Below, in pieces: positions 8,506-16,944 of a DNA stretch of 64,000 nt. The position numbers were made by a program, and so were the translations under genes. Every line of letters begins with the position of its first letter. The stretch's first letter is position 1. Under the pieces are notes generated by a model that worked only from the letters and a program-made list of their open reading frames with translations, ran no database searches and was not told the DNA's origin. The DNA comes from an uncultured Chloracidobacterium sp. (GTDB lineage Bacteria > Acidobacteriota > Blastocatellia > Pyrinomonadales > Pyrinomonadaceae), in contig CAKZGE010000017.1 of NCBI GenBank assembly GCA_936914845.1, positions 1 through 64,000 on the forward strand, given 5' to 3'.

Positions 8506-10572
8506 TCATAACCCGTTCTGCAGCCTCAGCACATCAACATGAAGTTGGTCGGTGTCGCGACCCGTCGGCCGTGCCGGATTCTTCTGTGCGGCCAATCCTG
8601 CTTTCGTCTCATCCTTAATTAGCAATTCGAGGGATTGTTTGCCGCCTTTCTGCACCAGTTCCAATTGCTTACTTTCCACTTCGAGCAGCCTTTTAGATAT
8701 CTCTAATTGCTCGGTTTGAATGCGAAAGGCTTCCTGCTCAAGGCGGGCGGTTCTATCGGCTTCTCTTTCCGCGATTGTGGCAATGCGATCACGCTGATCC
8801 ATTCTTAGTTCGTTTGGGTCGTAGCTGCCTGCCGTTCGCAATATCCGCTGATCTAATAGAGACCGTTCGGCGGCGTTCGCAGGGTTAATGTTATCAAAGG
8901 CCCGCATCTGCCGGTCGAATCTGCTGGCGGCGTTATCACCGCCATACAAAGAGTTGTTGATGCGTTTTGTGCGTTCAAAATAATCTAAATTGGCCTGAAC
9001 GTTGACATTGGCTCCTAACCCAAGCAATCGCTGAAACTCTTGTTCTTGGGCGGACAGATTCCCGGCGGCTAAAGATCGTCTCATTTCAGTTCGGTCTCTG
9101 AACCGCGTCGCCAGTTCCCGGAGATCAAAAGAAGCCAAAGCAGTATCAACTCTTGCTCCGAATAACTGCCGAGCATTAAATTGACGCTGGCTATTGATCG
9201 CCGCCGCCTGCATATCCTGCGGCAAACCAGCAATGTTCTTCTTTAGTTCCCCTAGTGCTTTATCAGCGTCAAAGAACACCTTTACAAAGGGGTTACTGTC
9301 ATTCGCCTGAGCCGCCAGCGTGACAAACGTTTCCCGATAGACACCCTGCAATTCCTTGACCTTTTGCGTACCTTCCTCAACGGACTTCTTGAATGCTTCG
9401 GCTCGTGCTTTTTCGGCTGCGGCCGCTTCGTCGGCTACTTTTTTACGCCATTGGTAGCTTGATTCAAAATTACGGCTGGAGGTTTCGCCATTATATTTTT
9501 CAACCGCCGCCAACTGTTCCTCGAGACGTATTTGTTCATTTACTAATTCGTTATATCGCCGCCTTCTCTCCGGGTTTTTAGGATCGTCAAAATACCCCCC
9601 TAACTCTATGATCCGCTGGCGCGTAGCAATATCCCTTCTTAATTGATCGGCTGATTTCGTTCCTAAACTTTCCGAGAATTTACGGGCATCAGCGGCGTTT
9701 TCTCTCATTGCAGCGGCGGAGCTTATCCCTTCCTTAGCTCCTTTAACCTGCATTGCTATTGCACCGGCGATCATTTCTTCGGTTTTGAGCCGCTTTTCAG
9801 CTTCCTCCCGAACAGATTTTGACCATTGAACAAATATGTAACCGGCCGCTGCTAACCCTCCAACGGCTCCGGCTGAGACGACCATCGATTTGCTCAAAGT
9901 GATTCCAGATGTCGCCATCGCGTCCAGAACTTGCGGCCCTTGCTGGATCAAGATCATCGCCGGACTCATTCCCATTGCGGCGGTAGTAAAAACATCCGCA
10001 CCTTGGCGGGCGATATTGAGCCTTCCATACCGCTCCGCATTATTCCTACCGCCGAGTAAACCAAGCAATCCGCCAACGTTATCTCCGGCGGCAGCTGTCC
10101 GCCCTAAATGTACGCGGTTCATTTTGGCGGTGAGACGTTCTATTTCAGATGATGCCGCTTGGGCCTGTCTCTCGATATTTGCTAATGCTTTTGCGTCTGT
10201 AGTCCGCGACGCCTCGATCTGCAACTGTTTCAGTTCTCCGTATAGCAATCGGGTCTGCTGAGCGGCTTGTCTCGCTCCAGTACCGTAGGTTTGCCAGATC
10301 GGACTATGACCGGCTGACGCAGCAAGAGCGGTATCTCGCAGCGTCTCGCGAAGCGTAACGGCTTGTCGGATGGCGTCGGCGGATAGCTTTTGTATATCAT
10401 CCCCCGCTTTTTTGATCGGAGCGGCCACACTTTGGGCGGCCTGTGCGGCAAAAGCATTATCAAATTGAACATTTGCTACTTGCCGAACTTTAGCCGCAAC
10501 CGCGTCCGTGGTGCGGAAAAAATTCGCTGCATCGGCTTTGAATGTGACTACAACTTCATTGGTTGCTGGCAT
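8506..10572 (-). CDS. Tail tape measure protein
   Basis: 688 residues, the long alpha-helical gene that follows the tail chaperones. It contains long charged coiled-coil-like stretches (residues 60-180, 330-460, 560-680) and one hydrophobic region near 205-250 (GMSPAMILIQQGPQVLDAMATSG, then GAVGGLAAAGYIFVQW), as in tape measure proteins that carry a membrane-active segment. In siphoviruses the length of this protein sets tail length. With about 0.15 nm per residue a tail near 100 nm is expected (inference). Start ATG 10572 has an AGAG-type site upstream. Confidence 0.85.
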   Translation of the reverse strand: MPATNEVVVTFKADAANFFRTTDAVAAKVRQVANVQFDNAFAAQAAQSVAAPIKKAGDDIQKLSADAIRQAVTLRETLRDTALAASAGHSPIWQTYGTGARQAAQQTRLLYGELKQLQIEASRTTDAKALANIERQAQAASSEIERLTAKMNRVHLGRTAAAGDNVGGLLGLLGGRNNAERYGRLNIARQGADVFTTAAMGMSPAMILIQQGPQVLDAMATSGITLSKSMVVSAGAVGGLAAAGYIFVQWSKSVREEAEKRLKTEEMIAGAIAMQVKGAKEGISSAAAMRENAADARKFSESLGTKSADQLRRDIATRQRIIELGGYFDDPKNPERRRRYNELVNEQIRLEEQLAAVEKYNGETSSRNFESSYQWRKKVADEAAAAEKARAEAFKKSVEEGTQKVKELQGVYRETFVTLAAQANDSNPFVKVFFDADKALGELKKNIAGLPQDMQAAAINSQRQFNARQLFGARVDTALASFDLRELATRFRDRTEMRRSLAAGNLSAQEQEFQRLLGLGANVNVQANLDYFERTKRINNSLYGGDNAASRFDRQMRAFDNINPANAAERSLLDQRILRTAGSYDPNELRMDQRDRIATIAEREADRTARLEQEAFRIQTEQLEISKRLLEVESKQLELVQKGGKQSLELLIKDETKAGLAAQKNPARPTGRDTDQLHVDVLRLQNGL

Positions 10573-10583
10573 ATAGTCTCTCT

Positions 10584-10961
10584 TTATCCGGCGAGGCGTT
10601 TCTCGCGTTCATCGTGGCGGATCTTCTCAAGCTTAAAGGCTACGACAAAACCCGCCATTCGGCGATCAAGCTCTGTATCTGTGCGTCCTGATGCCGCTTC
10701 TACGGAATAGACGAAAGAGAGCATCGTGCTGAATCTCAATTTAAGCCGCTTAGCTTCGGTTTTCAGTATCTTTTCCCAGTCGTTCGCGATATCCCGTTCA
10801 AAGAGCTTCTTAGGTTTTTGGCGAGGGCATGAATTGCAGTATTCAAACCTCGCCGTGTCATATTTCCGCTTACTGAATCCGCAATAGGTCGGACAGTCGT
10901 CAAATTCAGATGAAACGCCTTCAAGTTGCTTGCGGTAGCGAAAGAACCGCCGCAGGAACAA
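10584..10961 (-). CDS. Tail assembly chaperone, frameshift (GT-like) extension
   Basis: 125 residues if read from the TTG at 10961, but that start has no ribosome site. The frame stays open upstream through the end of the preceding gene and is -1 relative to it. A T-run lies exactly at the junction (10975-10979). This is the classic arrangement in which a fraction of ribosomes slip to make a G-GT fusion that helps assemble the tail tube around the tape measure. The sequence carries four clustered cysteines (CPTYCGF and EYCNSCPRQK), so a zinc site is possible, followed by a helical half. It stands just upstream of the tape measure gene, as expected. Confidence 0.65.
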   Translation of the reverse strand: MFLRRFFRYRKQLEGVSSEFDDCPTYCGFSKRKYDTARFEYCNSCPRQKPKKLFERDIANDWEKILKTEAKRLKLRFSTMLSFVYSVEAASGRTDTELDRRMAGFVVAFKLEKIRHDEREKRLAG

Positions 10962-10969
10962 TTTGAAGG

Positions 10970-11323
10970 CTAGGAAAAACTGACGTCCGGCGATAAAGCC
11001 TGCCGATAGCGGGCCAGCACCGCATTCACGATGCGGTGATTCTCGGCCGCATGCTCGCCAAATAGTTTCTCAATAGCTTCGGCTGGCGGATCGGATGATT
11101 CTTCCTGTCCTTTTACGGTCGGAGCCTTCACGCTCCACGATTTCAGGGCATCGACCATCGCTTCGTATTCATGCTCGGAACGCTGGATATCGTTCATTGC
11201 GTCTGAAATATCCGAAAACCGTTCAAGAAATTGATTTTCTTCAACGACCGTTATCATTCGCAGATAAAAGGTCGTCATATTCGGTTTATAACCGGCTGTA
11301 ATACTGAATGTTCTGGGTGTCAT
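10970..11323 (-). CDS. Tail assembly chaperone (G-like)
   Basis: 117 residues, mostly helical and acidic, placed between tail tube and tape measure genes where siphoviruses carry the G/GT chaperones. It begins MTPRTFSITAGYKPNMTTFYLRMITVVEE and ends VSFS just before a T-rich slippery stretch, where the -1 frame continues into the next gene. A good GGAGAGTAA-type site precedes ATG 11323. The protein is made in excess and is absent from the mature tail in known systems. Assignment rests on position and size more than on sequence. Confidence 0.65.
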   Translation of the reverse strand: MTPRTFSITAGYKPNMTTFYLRMITVVEENQFLERFSDISDAMNDIQRSEHEYEAMVDALKSWSVKAPTVKGQEESSDPPAEAIEKLFGEHAAENHRIVNAVLARYRQALSPDVSFS

Positions 11324-11339
11324 TTACTCTCCTCTATTG

Positions 11340-12698
11340 TTAAACGGATGCAAGCAAAAACGCTGTACCCTGATCTAGATATGCTTCGCTGTCAAATGGC
11401 ACGTTCGCTCCATCGCGGAACGGCACACCTTCAAGATTGATGATCGAATACTGACCATCACCGACAAAACCCTCGCGATTGGTTTGGAAGCGAAGTTTGG
11501 TCTTTGGAAAGTACCATGTCGCCCGATCTCCGGGCATTCCGAAATGAAGGCGAACCGGTACCGGAGATTGCGTCCGCTCATTCTGTGCCAGTTCATAAAC
11601 GTGATCGGTCTGCGAGCCGAAAACGCTCATCTGCAGAGTGTCGGCGGGCTGATTACCGCGGCGAAGTGTCTGCACATCCACGCTGTCAAATCCAAAGGCC
11701 GAAAGGCGGTCAACCGGAACGTTATCGGCAATGGTCGCGGTAACGCTGTTGATGTCGGTCGATTCCCATTGACTATCGATCTCGATGCGGCAATCGGTGG
11801 TCTGTAGTGCGTCAATATTGACGCATTCCGGTATCGAGAACGCGGTCTCGATGGTGTCGTATTCCCACTCGCCGACAAGGACGACCTGCAAGGTCATTTG
11901 ATTATCCAAACTCGCTGAAACCGTCACCGATTCAACGACGTGGTTGATATATTTTTCGACGCGATCGATATCTTCATCCCAACCAAGTGCGAAGCTAAGG
12001 TACTTCTTGGCTTTAGTTGCCGAGCGGGCCAGGTCATGAAAATTCTGTTCACCGGGCGTTGTTTGAGCAACGACGATAGCAGGCGTTGATCCGGTCAACA
12101 ATGCATCATCGACCGTGAGGAGCGGCAGATTGGCCCGTCCAAGACGGCCGGTATTTGGAAAGGTGATGGTGATCGCCGTTCCCCATGTTCCGCCAATGGT
12201 CACATCGCCCGGTTGGATATACCGCATTCGGGATGCCGTCAAAGCTGCAGCGATATCGGCATTTGAGGCATTCCATGCAATCGGTTTGGTCGTCACCAAA
12301 CGGCCTTCCAATTCAAGCGAGATAGTGAACGTACCGCCGCTGACGGTGCCGGAGCGGGTCAACGTTTGGATTTCATCGGCCGGTGTGCCGGTCGGTGCTG
12401 CTGCGGTTCCTTCTTTGAGTGCGGTCCAGCGGGCAATGATCTGCGGCGTGACTTCGTTGTAATTCAGCGTCCAGCGGGCCAACCGTGTATTGATCTTCGA
12501 ATCCTGAAAATACTGATCGCGGCAATCTCTGATCTCGCGGCGGTCGATCACTTCTTCACGGGTGATCTCGCATTTATCGCGCGTATCAAGATCGGCGTTG
12601 AGCATTGCCACATCCCATGCGGGTTGGACCTTACCGGCTCCGCTGACCACAAAGAACCGGTCGGAAAGCTGCATTCTGGTGTTTGGTGTCTCGGCCAT
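11340..12698 (-). CDS. Major tail tube protein with inserted beta domain
   Basis: 452 residues, long for a tube protein. The first ~100 and last ~240 residues look like one tube-type unit. Between about 105 and 215 there is a separable domain with the pattern GTVSGGTFTISLELEG ... WNASNADIAAALTA ... LPLLTVDDALLTG, known to me from many phage tail and bacterial surface proteins as a repeat-like beta module. Such insertions usually decorate the outside of the tube. It is followed downstream by the tail chaperones and tape measure, the usual order, and the start at 12698 overlaps the stop of the upstream small gene. Confidence 0.7.
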   Translation of the reverse strand: MAETPNTRMQLSDRFFVVSGAGKVQPAWDVAMLNADLDTRDKCEITREEVIDRREIRDCRDQYFQDSKINTRLARWTLNYNEVTPQIIARWTALKEGTAAAPTGTPADEIQTLTRSGTVSGGTFTISLELEGRLVTTKPIAWNASNADIAAALTASRMRYIQPGDVTIGGTWGTAITITFPNTGRLGRANLPLLTVDDALLTGSTPAIVVAQTTPGEQNFHDLARSATKAKKYLSFALGWDEDIDRVEKYINHVVESVTVSASLDNQMTLQVVLVGEWEYDTIETAFSIPECVNIDALQTTDCRIEIDSQWESTDINSVTATIADNVPVDRLSAFGFDSVDVQTLRRGNQPADTLQMSVFGSQTDHVYELAQNERTQSPVPVRLHFGMPGDRATWYFPKTKLRFQTNREGFVGDGQYSIINLEGVPFRDGANVPFDSEAYLDQGTAFLLASV

Positions 12699-13006
12699 TA
12701 TTTCTCTCCTTTCTTGATGAACTGTTTATAATCTGCCGGAAAGCTTTTGATAAGAAGCTCGGCATCCGGATGAAAGAAACCCTTCTGCTGAGTTTCAGCG
12801 TCCGGCAGATCGATCCGTTTCTCAGCGGTGATGATGAACGGCGGCGGCATTTTGGTTTTCCATTCGCCACCCGTCCACCGCTTGCCGACGAATATCACAT
12901 TCGGCTCCGGTATTTCGTCATACCGCTGCTCAAGCGAATCTTCGTATGAATAAGTTTCCGGCTGACGGATCACCGGCTCAACTTCTTTTTCTTTCTGTTT
13001 AGCCAT
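12698..13006 (-). CDS. Small hypothetical tail-connector protein
   Basis: 102 residues, strongly charged, beginning MAKQKEKEVEPVIRQPETYSYEDSLEQRYDEIPEPNVIFVGKRW. It overlaps the start of the tail tube gene by one base, so the two are probably coupled. No membrane segment or motif is seen. Its position between the tail terminator-like protein and the tail tube suggests a structural or assembly role. Family not recognised. Confidence 0.5.
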   Translation of the reverse strand: MAKQKEKEVEPVIRQPETYSYEDSLEQRYDEIPEPNVIFVGKRWTGGEWKTKMPPPFIITAEKRIDLPDAETQQKGFFHPDAELLIKSFPADYKQFIKKGEK

Positions 13007-13010
13007 ATTT

Positions 13011-13583
13011 TTAACAAGCCCTCATTTGAATTTCTACTGTTTCCTCGAACCGGACGGCCCAACCGACAATACCGGGAATGAATTTGCAGAACGCTTCATC
13101 ATCGATATTTTCAACCTGCACTACCGGTGTTGTTTGCCGTCGGGTAAAGTCCGCCGAGCTTAATCCGGCGATATTCGCCTTTCGCTGAAACTCTGCTTTG
13201 ATGCCCAGATAACCTTCGATGAAAAGTTCGTGAAGTTTTAATATCTGGCCATTGAAGATATCCACCGGATCATTCTCATCCTCTCGCTCCAAACCGAACT
13301 GGCGGAACATATAAAACTCATAGGTCAGACTGACCAGCGGCGAATCGGTTTGATCCGAATCTTCAAAGCGGATCGGATAAAGCCAGGTGGCTGCAATGTT
13401 CCGCATTTCGATCTCATCGGCCGTATCGGCCGCACTATCCAACGTGGCCCAAAACTCCGAAATATCATTGCAATAAAGTGTTGCCGGTATTACAAAACCG
13501 GCTTCCGGCACATTCGCGATCATCTCCGCCAACTGCCTGCGGATGACCGTTTCGTGTTCTTTCTCGATCGGCGTTAAAGCCAT
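13011..13583 (-). CDS. Putative tail terminator/completion protein
   Basis: 190 residues. It stands after the HK97 gp10-like gene and before the tail tube, the slot for the tail terminator or completion protein. The protein has a compact alpha/beta pattern ending with beta strands (GIVGWAVRFEETVEIQM), as in minor tail U-type proteins. Its 59-bp leader carries a G-quadruplex-forming motif. The family assignment is by position only. Confidence 0.5.
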   Translation of the reverse strand: MALTPIEKEHETVIRRQLAEMIANVPEAGFVIPATLYCNDISEFWATLDSAADTADEIEMRNIAATWLYPIRFEDSDQTDSPLVSLTYEFYMFRQFGLEREDENDPVDIFNGQILKLHELFIEGYLGIKAEFQRKANIAGLSSADFTRRQTTPVVQVENIDDEAFCKFIPGIVGWAVRFEETVEIQMRAC

Positions 13584-13607
13584 AATTAACCCTACCTAGT
13601 CTGAGTA

Positions 13608-13628
13608 CCCACCCCACCCAGCCTACCC
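13608..13628 (-). promoter_or_regulatory. Putative G-quadruplex in mRNA leader
   Basis: On the coding (minus) strand four G-runs follow one another: GGG, loop of 6, GGG, loop T, GGGG, loop T, GGG. This meets the usual quadruplex rule, and the two one-base loops favour a stable parallel form. It lies 25 nt before the start codon of the tail completion gene, so it could control translation or transcript stability. Confidence 0.6.
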
Positions 13629-13642
13629 AGATTTCGTTGCTT

Positions 13643-14086
13643 TCAAGTGAGCCTTTTTATCAAATCACTTGCGACCCGAACGATCTCTTTTTGCTCGCGG
13701 GCCGCATCATCGGCGGTAATGATCGGCCGACCTAACTTCTTCTGCAATATTTCGGCGTATTGGCTGGCCAACATTTTATTGACCGGATTCCGTTTCTCGG
13801 CAATATAAACCCTTGCCGATAGATCGCCGGTGCGTTTCTGGCTTACTGCATTCACCAGCGTCATCGTATCCGGTGATGGCCGCTGACCTTTCGCCGATGC
13901 CCGATGTGAACGGATAAAGCCCTTGCCACGCCGTCGCCGGTAAAGCCTTCCGGTGTGCGGGCCGTTCAGCATATCCTGCTGACGTTCACGCTTGAACAGC
14001 CGTGACCGTTTTGTGATCAAATTACCGATCTCACGCTTGACCGAAGCTTTATTGAAGATCGTCGATTTAAGAAACACAATGCTCAT
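13643..14086 (-). CDS. HK97 gp10-like neck / tail-completion protein
   Basis: 147 residues, very basic. The N-terminal helix is rich in Arg/Lys, then RLYRRRRGKGFIRSHRASAKGQRPSPDTMTLVNAVS, the pattern of HK97 gp10-type proteins where 'tG.Lr.si' precedes a beta meander, and a helical end with YAEILQKKLGRPIITADD. Such proteins join tail and head or complete the tail top. The start overlaps the preceding stop by four bases (ATGA), so translation is coupled. Confidence 0.6.
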   Translation of the reverse strand: MSIVFLKSTIFNKASVKREIGNLITKRSRLFKRERQQDMLNGPHTGRLYRRRRGKGFIRSHRASAKGQRPSPDTMTLVNAVSQKRTGDLSARVYIAEKRNPVNKMLASQYAEILQKKLGRPIITADDAAREQKEIVRVASDLIKRLT

Positions 14087-14502
14087 GGCTCTTCCTCCTC
14101 TTCCGGTTCAGGCAGCGGTATTGTGAACCGCTTTTCTTTTTGCCGTGTGGCGTAAAACTTCCAAAAGACAGAAGCATCGCTCGGCGGTATGCGGTCTCTC
14201 GCATCCTGTGTGATGGCATAAACATCGAGCTTTTCACCGGCAATTCCTTCGCCGTAGGCGATATAGGATGTTTGGGCGAATTTATCTTTCAAAGAACTGT
14301 CCGCATCGGCCACTATAAAAACCGTTTGGTCACGGTAGTCGCTCCAGCGGCTCCAAAAGCCGGAGGGTATTTCAGCGATAACCTCGAACTTTTGTGTTTG
14401 TCCGGCCACTTTCAAGAGAAACAACCGAACCGCCGGATTAAGCCTTCCGCGAACTTTATTGAACGCGGCCGCTCCTTTGGCGATGATCTGTTCTTTCAGC
14501 AT
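14083..14502 (-). CDS. Head-tail connector protein
   Basis: 139 residues from ATG 14502. This start is preferred over the one at 14529 because it overlaps the preceding stop (TAATG) and GGAGG lies 11 nt before it. The sequence is mixed alpha/beta with an acidic tail of six Glu. It lies in the order capsid, connector, connector, gp10-like, tail completion, which suits a head closure or stopper protein. No family recognised by motif. Confidence 0.5.
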   Translation of the reverse strand: MLKEQIIAKGAAAFNKVRGRLNPAVRLFLLKVAGQTQKFEVIAEIPSGFWSRWSDYRDQTVFIVADADSSLKDKFAQTSYIAYGEGIAGEKLDVYAITQDARDRIPPSDASVFWKFYATRQKEKRFTIPLPEPEEEEEP

Positions 14503-14870
14503 TAGCGGCAATATCCTCCACCGAACCATTTCAGGCTCGTTATTTCTGCGGCTCCGGCCAGATTTCCGCTTTCATCAAGCAATAAGGGCAGTCCGTAGCG
14601 TGCTCGCAGACGGTTCCGCAAGTCCAGACGGGCATTTGTCGCGGCGCCTTCAAAGAACTCGATAGTATCGATCCGTTTGATATCTCCGGCGTCCGTTCCC
14701 ACACTCGACCATGCTGCAATATCGGTGAGCGAAGCCGCCCATTTGGCATTGATCAGATCTTGATCGCTTCCGGCTGAGATCAATGCCAATACATCATCGG
14801 CCGGGATCATGGCGATCTCGGCAAAGGTAACCATCTGAGCCGCTGTCGGTGTCGGTGTTGGAGTGGCCAT
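14502..14870 (-). CDS. Head-tail adaptor-like protein
   Basis: 122 residues. After a Thr/Pro-rich N-terminus (TPTPTPTAAQ) comes a helical region with FAEIAMIPADDVLALISAGSDQDLINAK and ARLDLRNRLRARYGLPLLLDESG, a pattern like the helical connector proteins that bind the portal (gp6/gp15 type). It is the first connector after the capsid genes in transcription order. Similarity is structural by eye only. Confidence 0.5.
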   Translation of the reverse strand: MATPTPTPTAAQMVTFAEIAMIPADDVLALISAGSDQDLINAKWAASLTDIAAWSSVGTDAGDIKRIDTIEFFEGAATNARLDLRNRLRARYGLPLLLDESGNLAGAAEITSLKWFGGGYCR

Positions 14871-14891
14871 TGGCTAATTACCCCCTCTGGC

Positions 14892-15113
14892 TTACGCGTT
14901 GGTCAAAAACTGCCACTTCGAACCATCGGAGACAAAGATGCTGTTGCGTCCGGTCGCATGCGTAGTTACCGCGAATGATCCGGCCGGAGCTGTGGTTGTT
15001 GTGGTATTGGCGGTAATGGCCGTTGTTAATTGGTAGATCTGTTTGCCGTTGGCGAGAGTGGCGAACGCTGCATAGGCGTTCTTAAATATCTTCTTTAGGT
15101 CGCTGAATCGCAT
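14892..15113 (-). CDS. Small Thr-rich phage protein, unknown role
   Basis: 73 residues with a strong GGAGG site upstream of ATG 15113. The middle is Thr/Ala-rich (TTAITANTTTTTAPAG) and the end reads IFVSDGSKWQFLTNA, like the small carbohydrate- or fibre-type modules in phage surface proteins that end in 'sdGskWq'. It could be a second decoration protein. It lies within the head-tail cluster. Confidence 0.5.
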   Translation of the reverse strand: MRFSDLKKIFKNAYAAFATLANGKQIYQLTTAITANTTTTTAPAGSFAVTTHATGRNSIFVSDGSKWQFLTNA

Positions 15114-15170
15114 TTGATAACCTCCTACACTATTTCAGAACTGAGGGCGGGCTTGGAATGATGCCGCCGT

Positions 15171-15368
15171 TTATTTAACCTTTGTCTTTGGTGCTTCCTC
15201 GCTTTCAATCGAACCTGAGGCGAATTCACCGATCACGATACCGTCGTTTTTGAGCCGGTTGAACTGTTCTGCGGTCAGCACTTTTGATAATTCATCTTCC
15301 TGTCCGGCGATATAAACGATGTTATCAACGCGAACCGAACCGATGATCTCAAATTTTTTCTTTGCCAT
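15171..15368 (-). CDS. Small hypothetical head-module protein
   Basis: 65 residues, MAKKKFEIIGSVRVDNIVYIAGQEDELSKVL onward, with a short beta start and a helix containing AEQFNRLKNDG. Phages often have such a 60-70 residue protein right after the major capsid gene, but I do not know its function. A stable hairpin lies between it and the capsid gene. No Cys, no membrane segment. Confidence 0.55.
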   Translation of the reverse strand: MAKKKFEIIGSVRVDNIVYIAGQEDELSKVLTAEQFNRLKNDGIVIGEFASGSIESEEAPKTKVK

Positions 15369-15385
15369 GATGATAAATGTTGAGT

Positions 15386-15405
15386 GGGGCGATGTTTCAC
15401 GCCCC
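15386..15405 (-). promoter_or_regulatory. Stem-loop after the major capsid gene
   Basis: GGGGCG and CGCCCC form a 6-bp all-GC stem with an 8-nt loop, 15 nt after the capsid stop. There is no T-run on the minus strand, so it may stabilise the capsid mRNA 3' end rather than terminate. Confidence 0.5.
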
Positions 15406-15420
15406 GAAAAGAACTAGACC

Positions 15421-16473
15421 CTAGAAGCCGACATCCATCACGAACATCTTCTGTTCGTCAGGGATCGGAGCGGCATTCATCTGCACTTCGACCGAAAGCT
15501 CACGGCCATTATTGTGCTCTTCGTAGAACACTGTCTGGCCGTTGATGTCGATCTTTGCCTGCGGCAATTGCCGGGCAATTTCCATTGCTCGGACTATCGG
15601 AGCAAATGCGGCGATGCCGACAATTCCGCCTGCCGGAACAGCAGCGATCCGCTGTGCCGTCCAGACCTTAACGGCCGTGCTGGCGGTTCCGCCGTCGGTG
15701 AATTCCTCGACCGTATCTTCCATTGGATAGAAGCGGAAAGAACTTCCGAGATCATCCTGAATACGCTGCTCAAGCTGAACAAAGGTCATTTTTGCACCGC
15801 CCGCCAGATCAGGGGCATCGGCCAGCACTTCTTTGACGAAGTTGCGGCGGCAGATAAGGCCCTGAATACCTCCGACAGCATTGATCGCGTCATCAAGCCA
15901 TGCCAGCAGATTATCGTAAGCATTCTGACCGGCATCATTCCAAGCGGTACCCGCCGTTTGGTAACGGGCCACGTCAAAGCCGAATGACGCCTGAAAGGTC
16001 TCCGTTGCGTTCTGCGGGTTACGCTGAACCAGAACACCTTGGGCCCAAGCTTTGAAAGTATCAAGCTCTAAGCGACGATAGTTTGCCATGGCAATGGCAT
16101 CAACCCGGCCCGGTACGGTGGACTGCATAATATCCTGAATGATCTGGGCATTGCCCATTGTCCGCTCATTGAGTTTCTGCAATTCATACTCATCCCAGGT
16201 GTAATTACCTTCGATCGGAACGATCGAGACCTTGCGGCGGTTCGGCGTTTTAATCGGAACCAAGCGGCCTCGCTGATTCCATTCGCGGCGGTCGGTGGCC
16301 GGGCGATGATCAAGCGTTGTAACGTCTTCCAGATCGACAGAATCGACCGGAGTACGTCGGAAAAAGGTGTCCCACTTCAACCGGCCGTTATCATTCGGTG
16401 AAATGGTCTGAGCCCGAACCGTCAAAGCGGCGGGCGATGTTTCAAGTGCACTGGTCCAAGAAAATGTGCTCAT
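15421..16473 (-). CDS. Major capsid protein (lambda gpE-like)
   Basis: 350 residues, the usual length for the gpE branch of HK97-fold capsids. Visible signs are the N-terminal F-F-R-R-T-P motif after a short arm, then LVPIKTPNRRKVSIVPIEGNYTWDEYELQKLNERTMG, and the C-terminal ELSVEVQMNAAPIPDEQ; the 'vp.i..g' and 'e.q.l.eR' steps are typical of this family. It follows scaffold and decoration genes. A clear AGGAGAG site precedes ATG 16473. It forms the icosahedral shell. Confidence 0.85.
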   Translation of the reverse strand: MSTFSWTSALETSPAALTVRAQTISPNDNGRLKWDTFFRRTPVDSVDLEDVTTLDHRPATDRREWNQRGRLVPIKTPNRRKVSIVPIEGNYTWDEYELQKLNERTMGNAQIIQDIMQSTVPGRVDAIAMANYRRLELDTFKAWAQGVLVQRNPQNATETFQASFGFDVARYQTAGTAWNDAGQNAYDNLLAWLDDAINAVGGIQGLICRRNFVKEVLADAPDLAGGAKMTFVQLEQRIQDDLGSSFRFYPMEDTVEEFTDGGTASTAVKVWTAQRIAAVPAGGIVGIAAFAPIVRAMEIARQLPQAKIDINGQTVFYEEHNNGRELSVEVQMNAAPIPDEQKMFVMDVGF

Positions 16474-16506
16474 TTTTTATTCGCTCTCCTTATTACGGTT
16501 CAAGAT

Positions 16507-16908
16507 TTACGTTCTGGTCAGATGCAGTTCGCTTCCGGCCAGATCAAAGCCCGCGATCTCGTTGGCCGTGTAGGCCCGACCAAGGTTATCCTCGGCGATA
16601 TCGCGGTTAACGATGCCGTGCGTCATGACGGCAACAAAACAGTCCGTGGCGGCGGCGATATCGCCCGATGAATTGCTGGCCGCGACCTTTACCGGACCGA
16701 TGGTCACGCCATATACGGCAACCGAGGAGCCAACAAGCTCTCCATCCTTAGCGAACGGAACGCCCGGTTTAAGAAAGCCGTTGGCGTCGATTTCATTGGT
16801 CGTCAGGTCTGATATATCAACCTTGACCACATCCGTTGCAAGGATCTGCCCGACATTCACCGGAGCATGTGCCAATCCGCCGGTAGTTTTACTAATTGCT
16901 AAAGGCAT
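16507..16908 (-). CDS. Head decoration / capsid-stabilising protein
   Basis: 133 residues, small beta-rich protein between scaffold and major capsid. The N-terminus MPLAISKTTGGLAHAPVNVGQILATDVVKVDISDLT and the motif DCFVAVMTHGIVN resemble trimeric capsid-cementing proteins of the gpD/DUF2190 type. AAGGAG precedes the start. Expected to bind the outer capsid after expansion. Confidence 0.6.
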   Translation of the reverse strand: MPLAISKTTGGLAHAPVNVGQILATDVVKVDISDLTTNEIDANGFLKPGVPFAKDGELVGSSVAVYGVTIGPVKVAASNSSGDIAAATDCFVAVMTHGIVNRDIAEDNLGRAYTANEIAGFDLAGSELHLTRT

Positions 16909-16944
16909 TTCTGAATCTCCTTATCTAAAAGTTTTACTCGTTGC

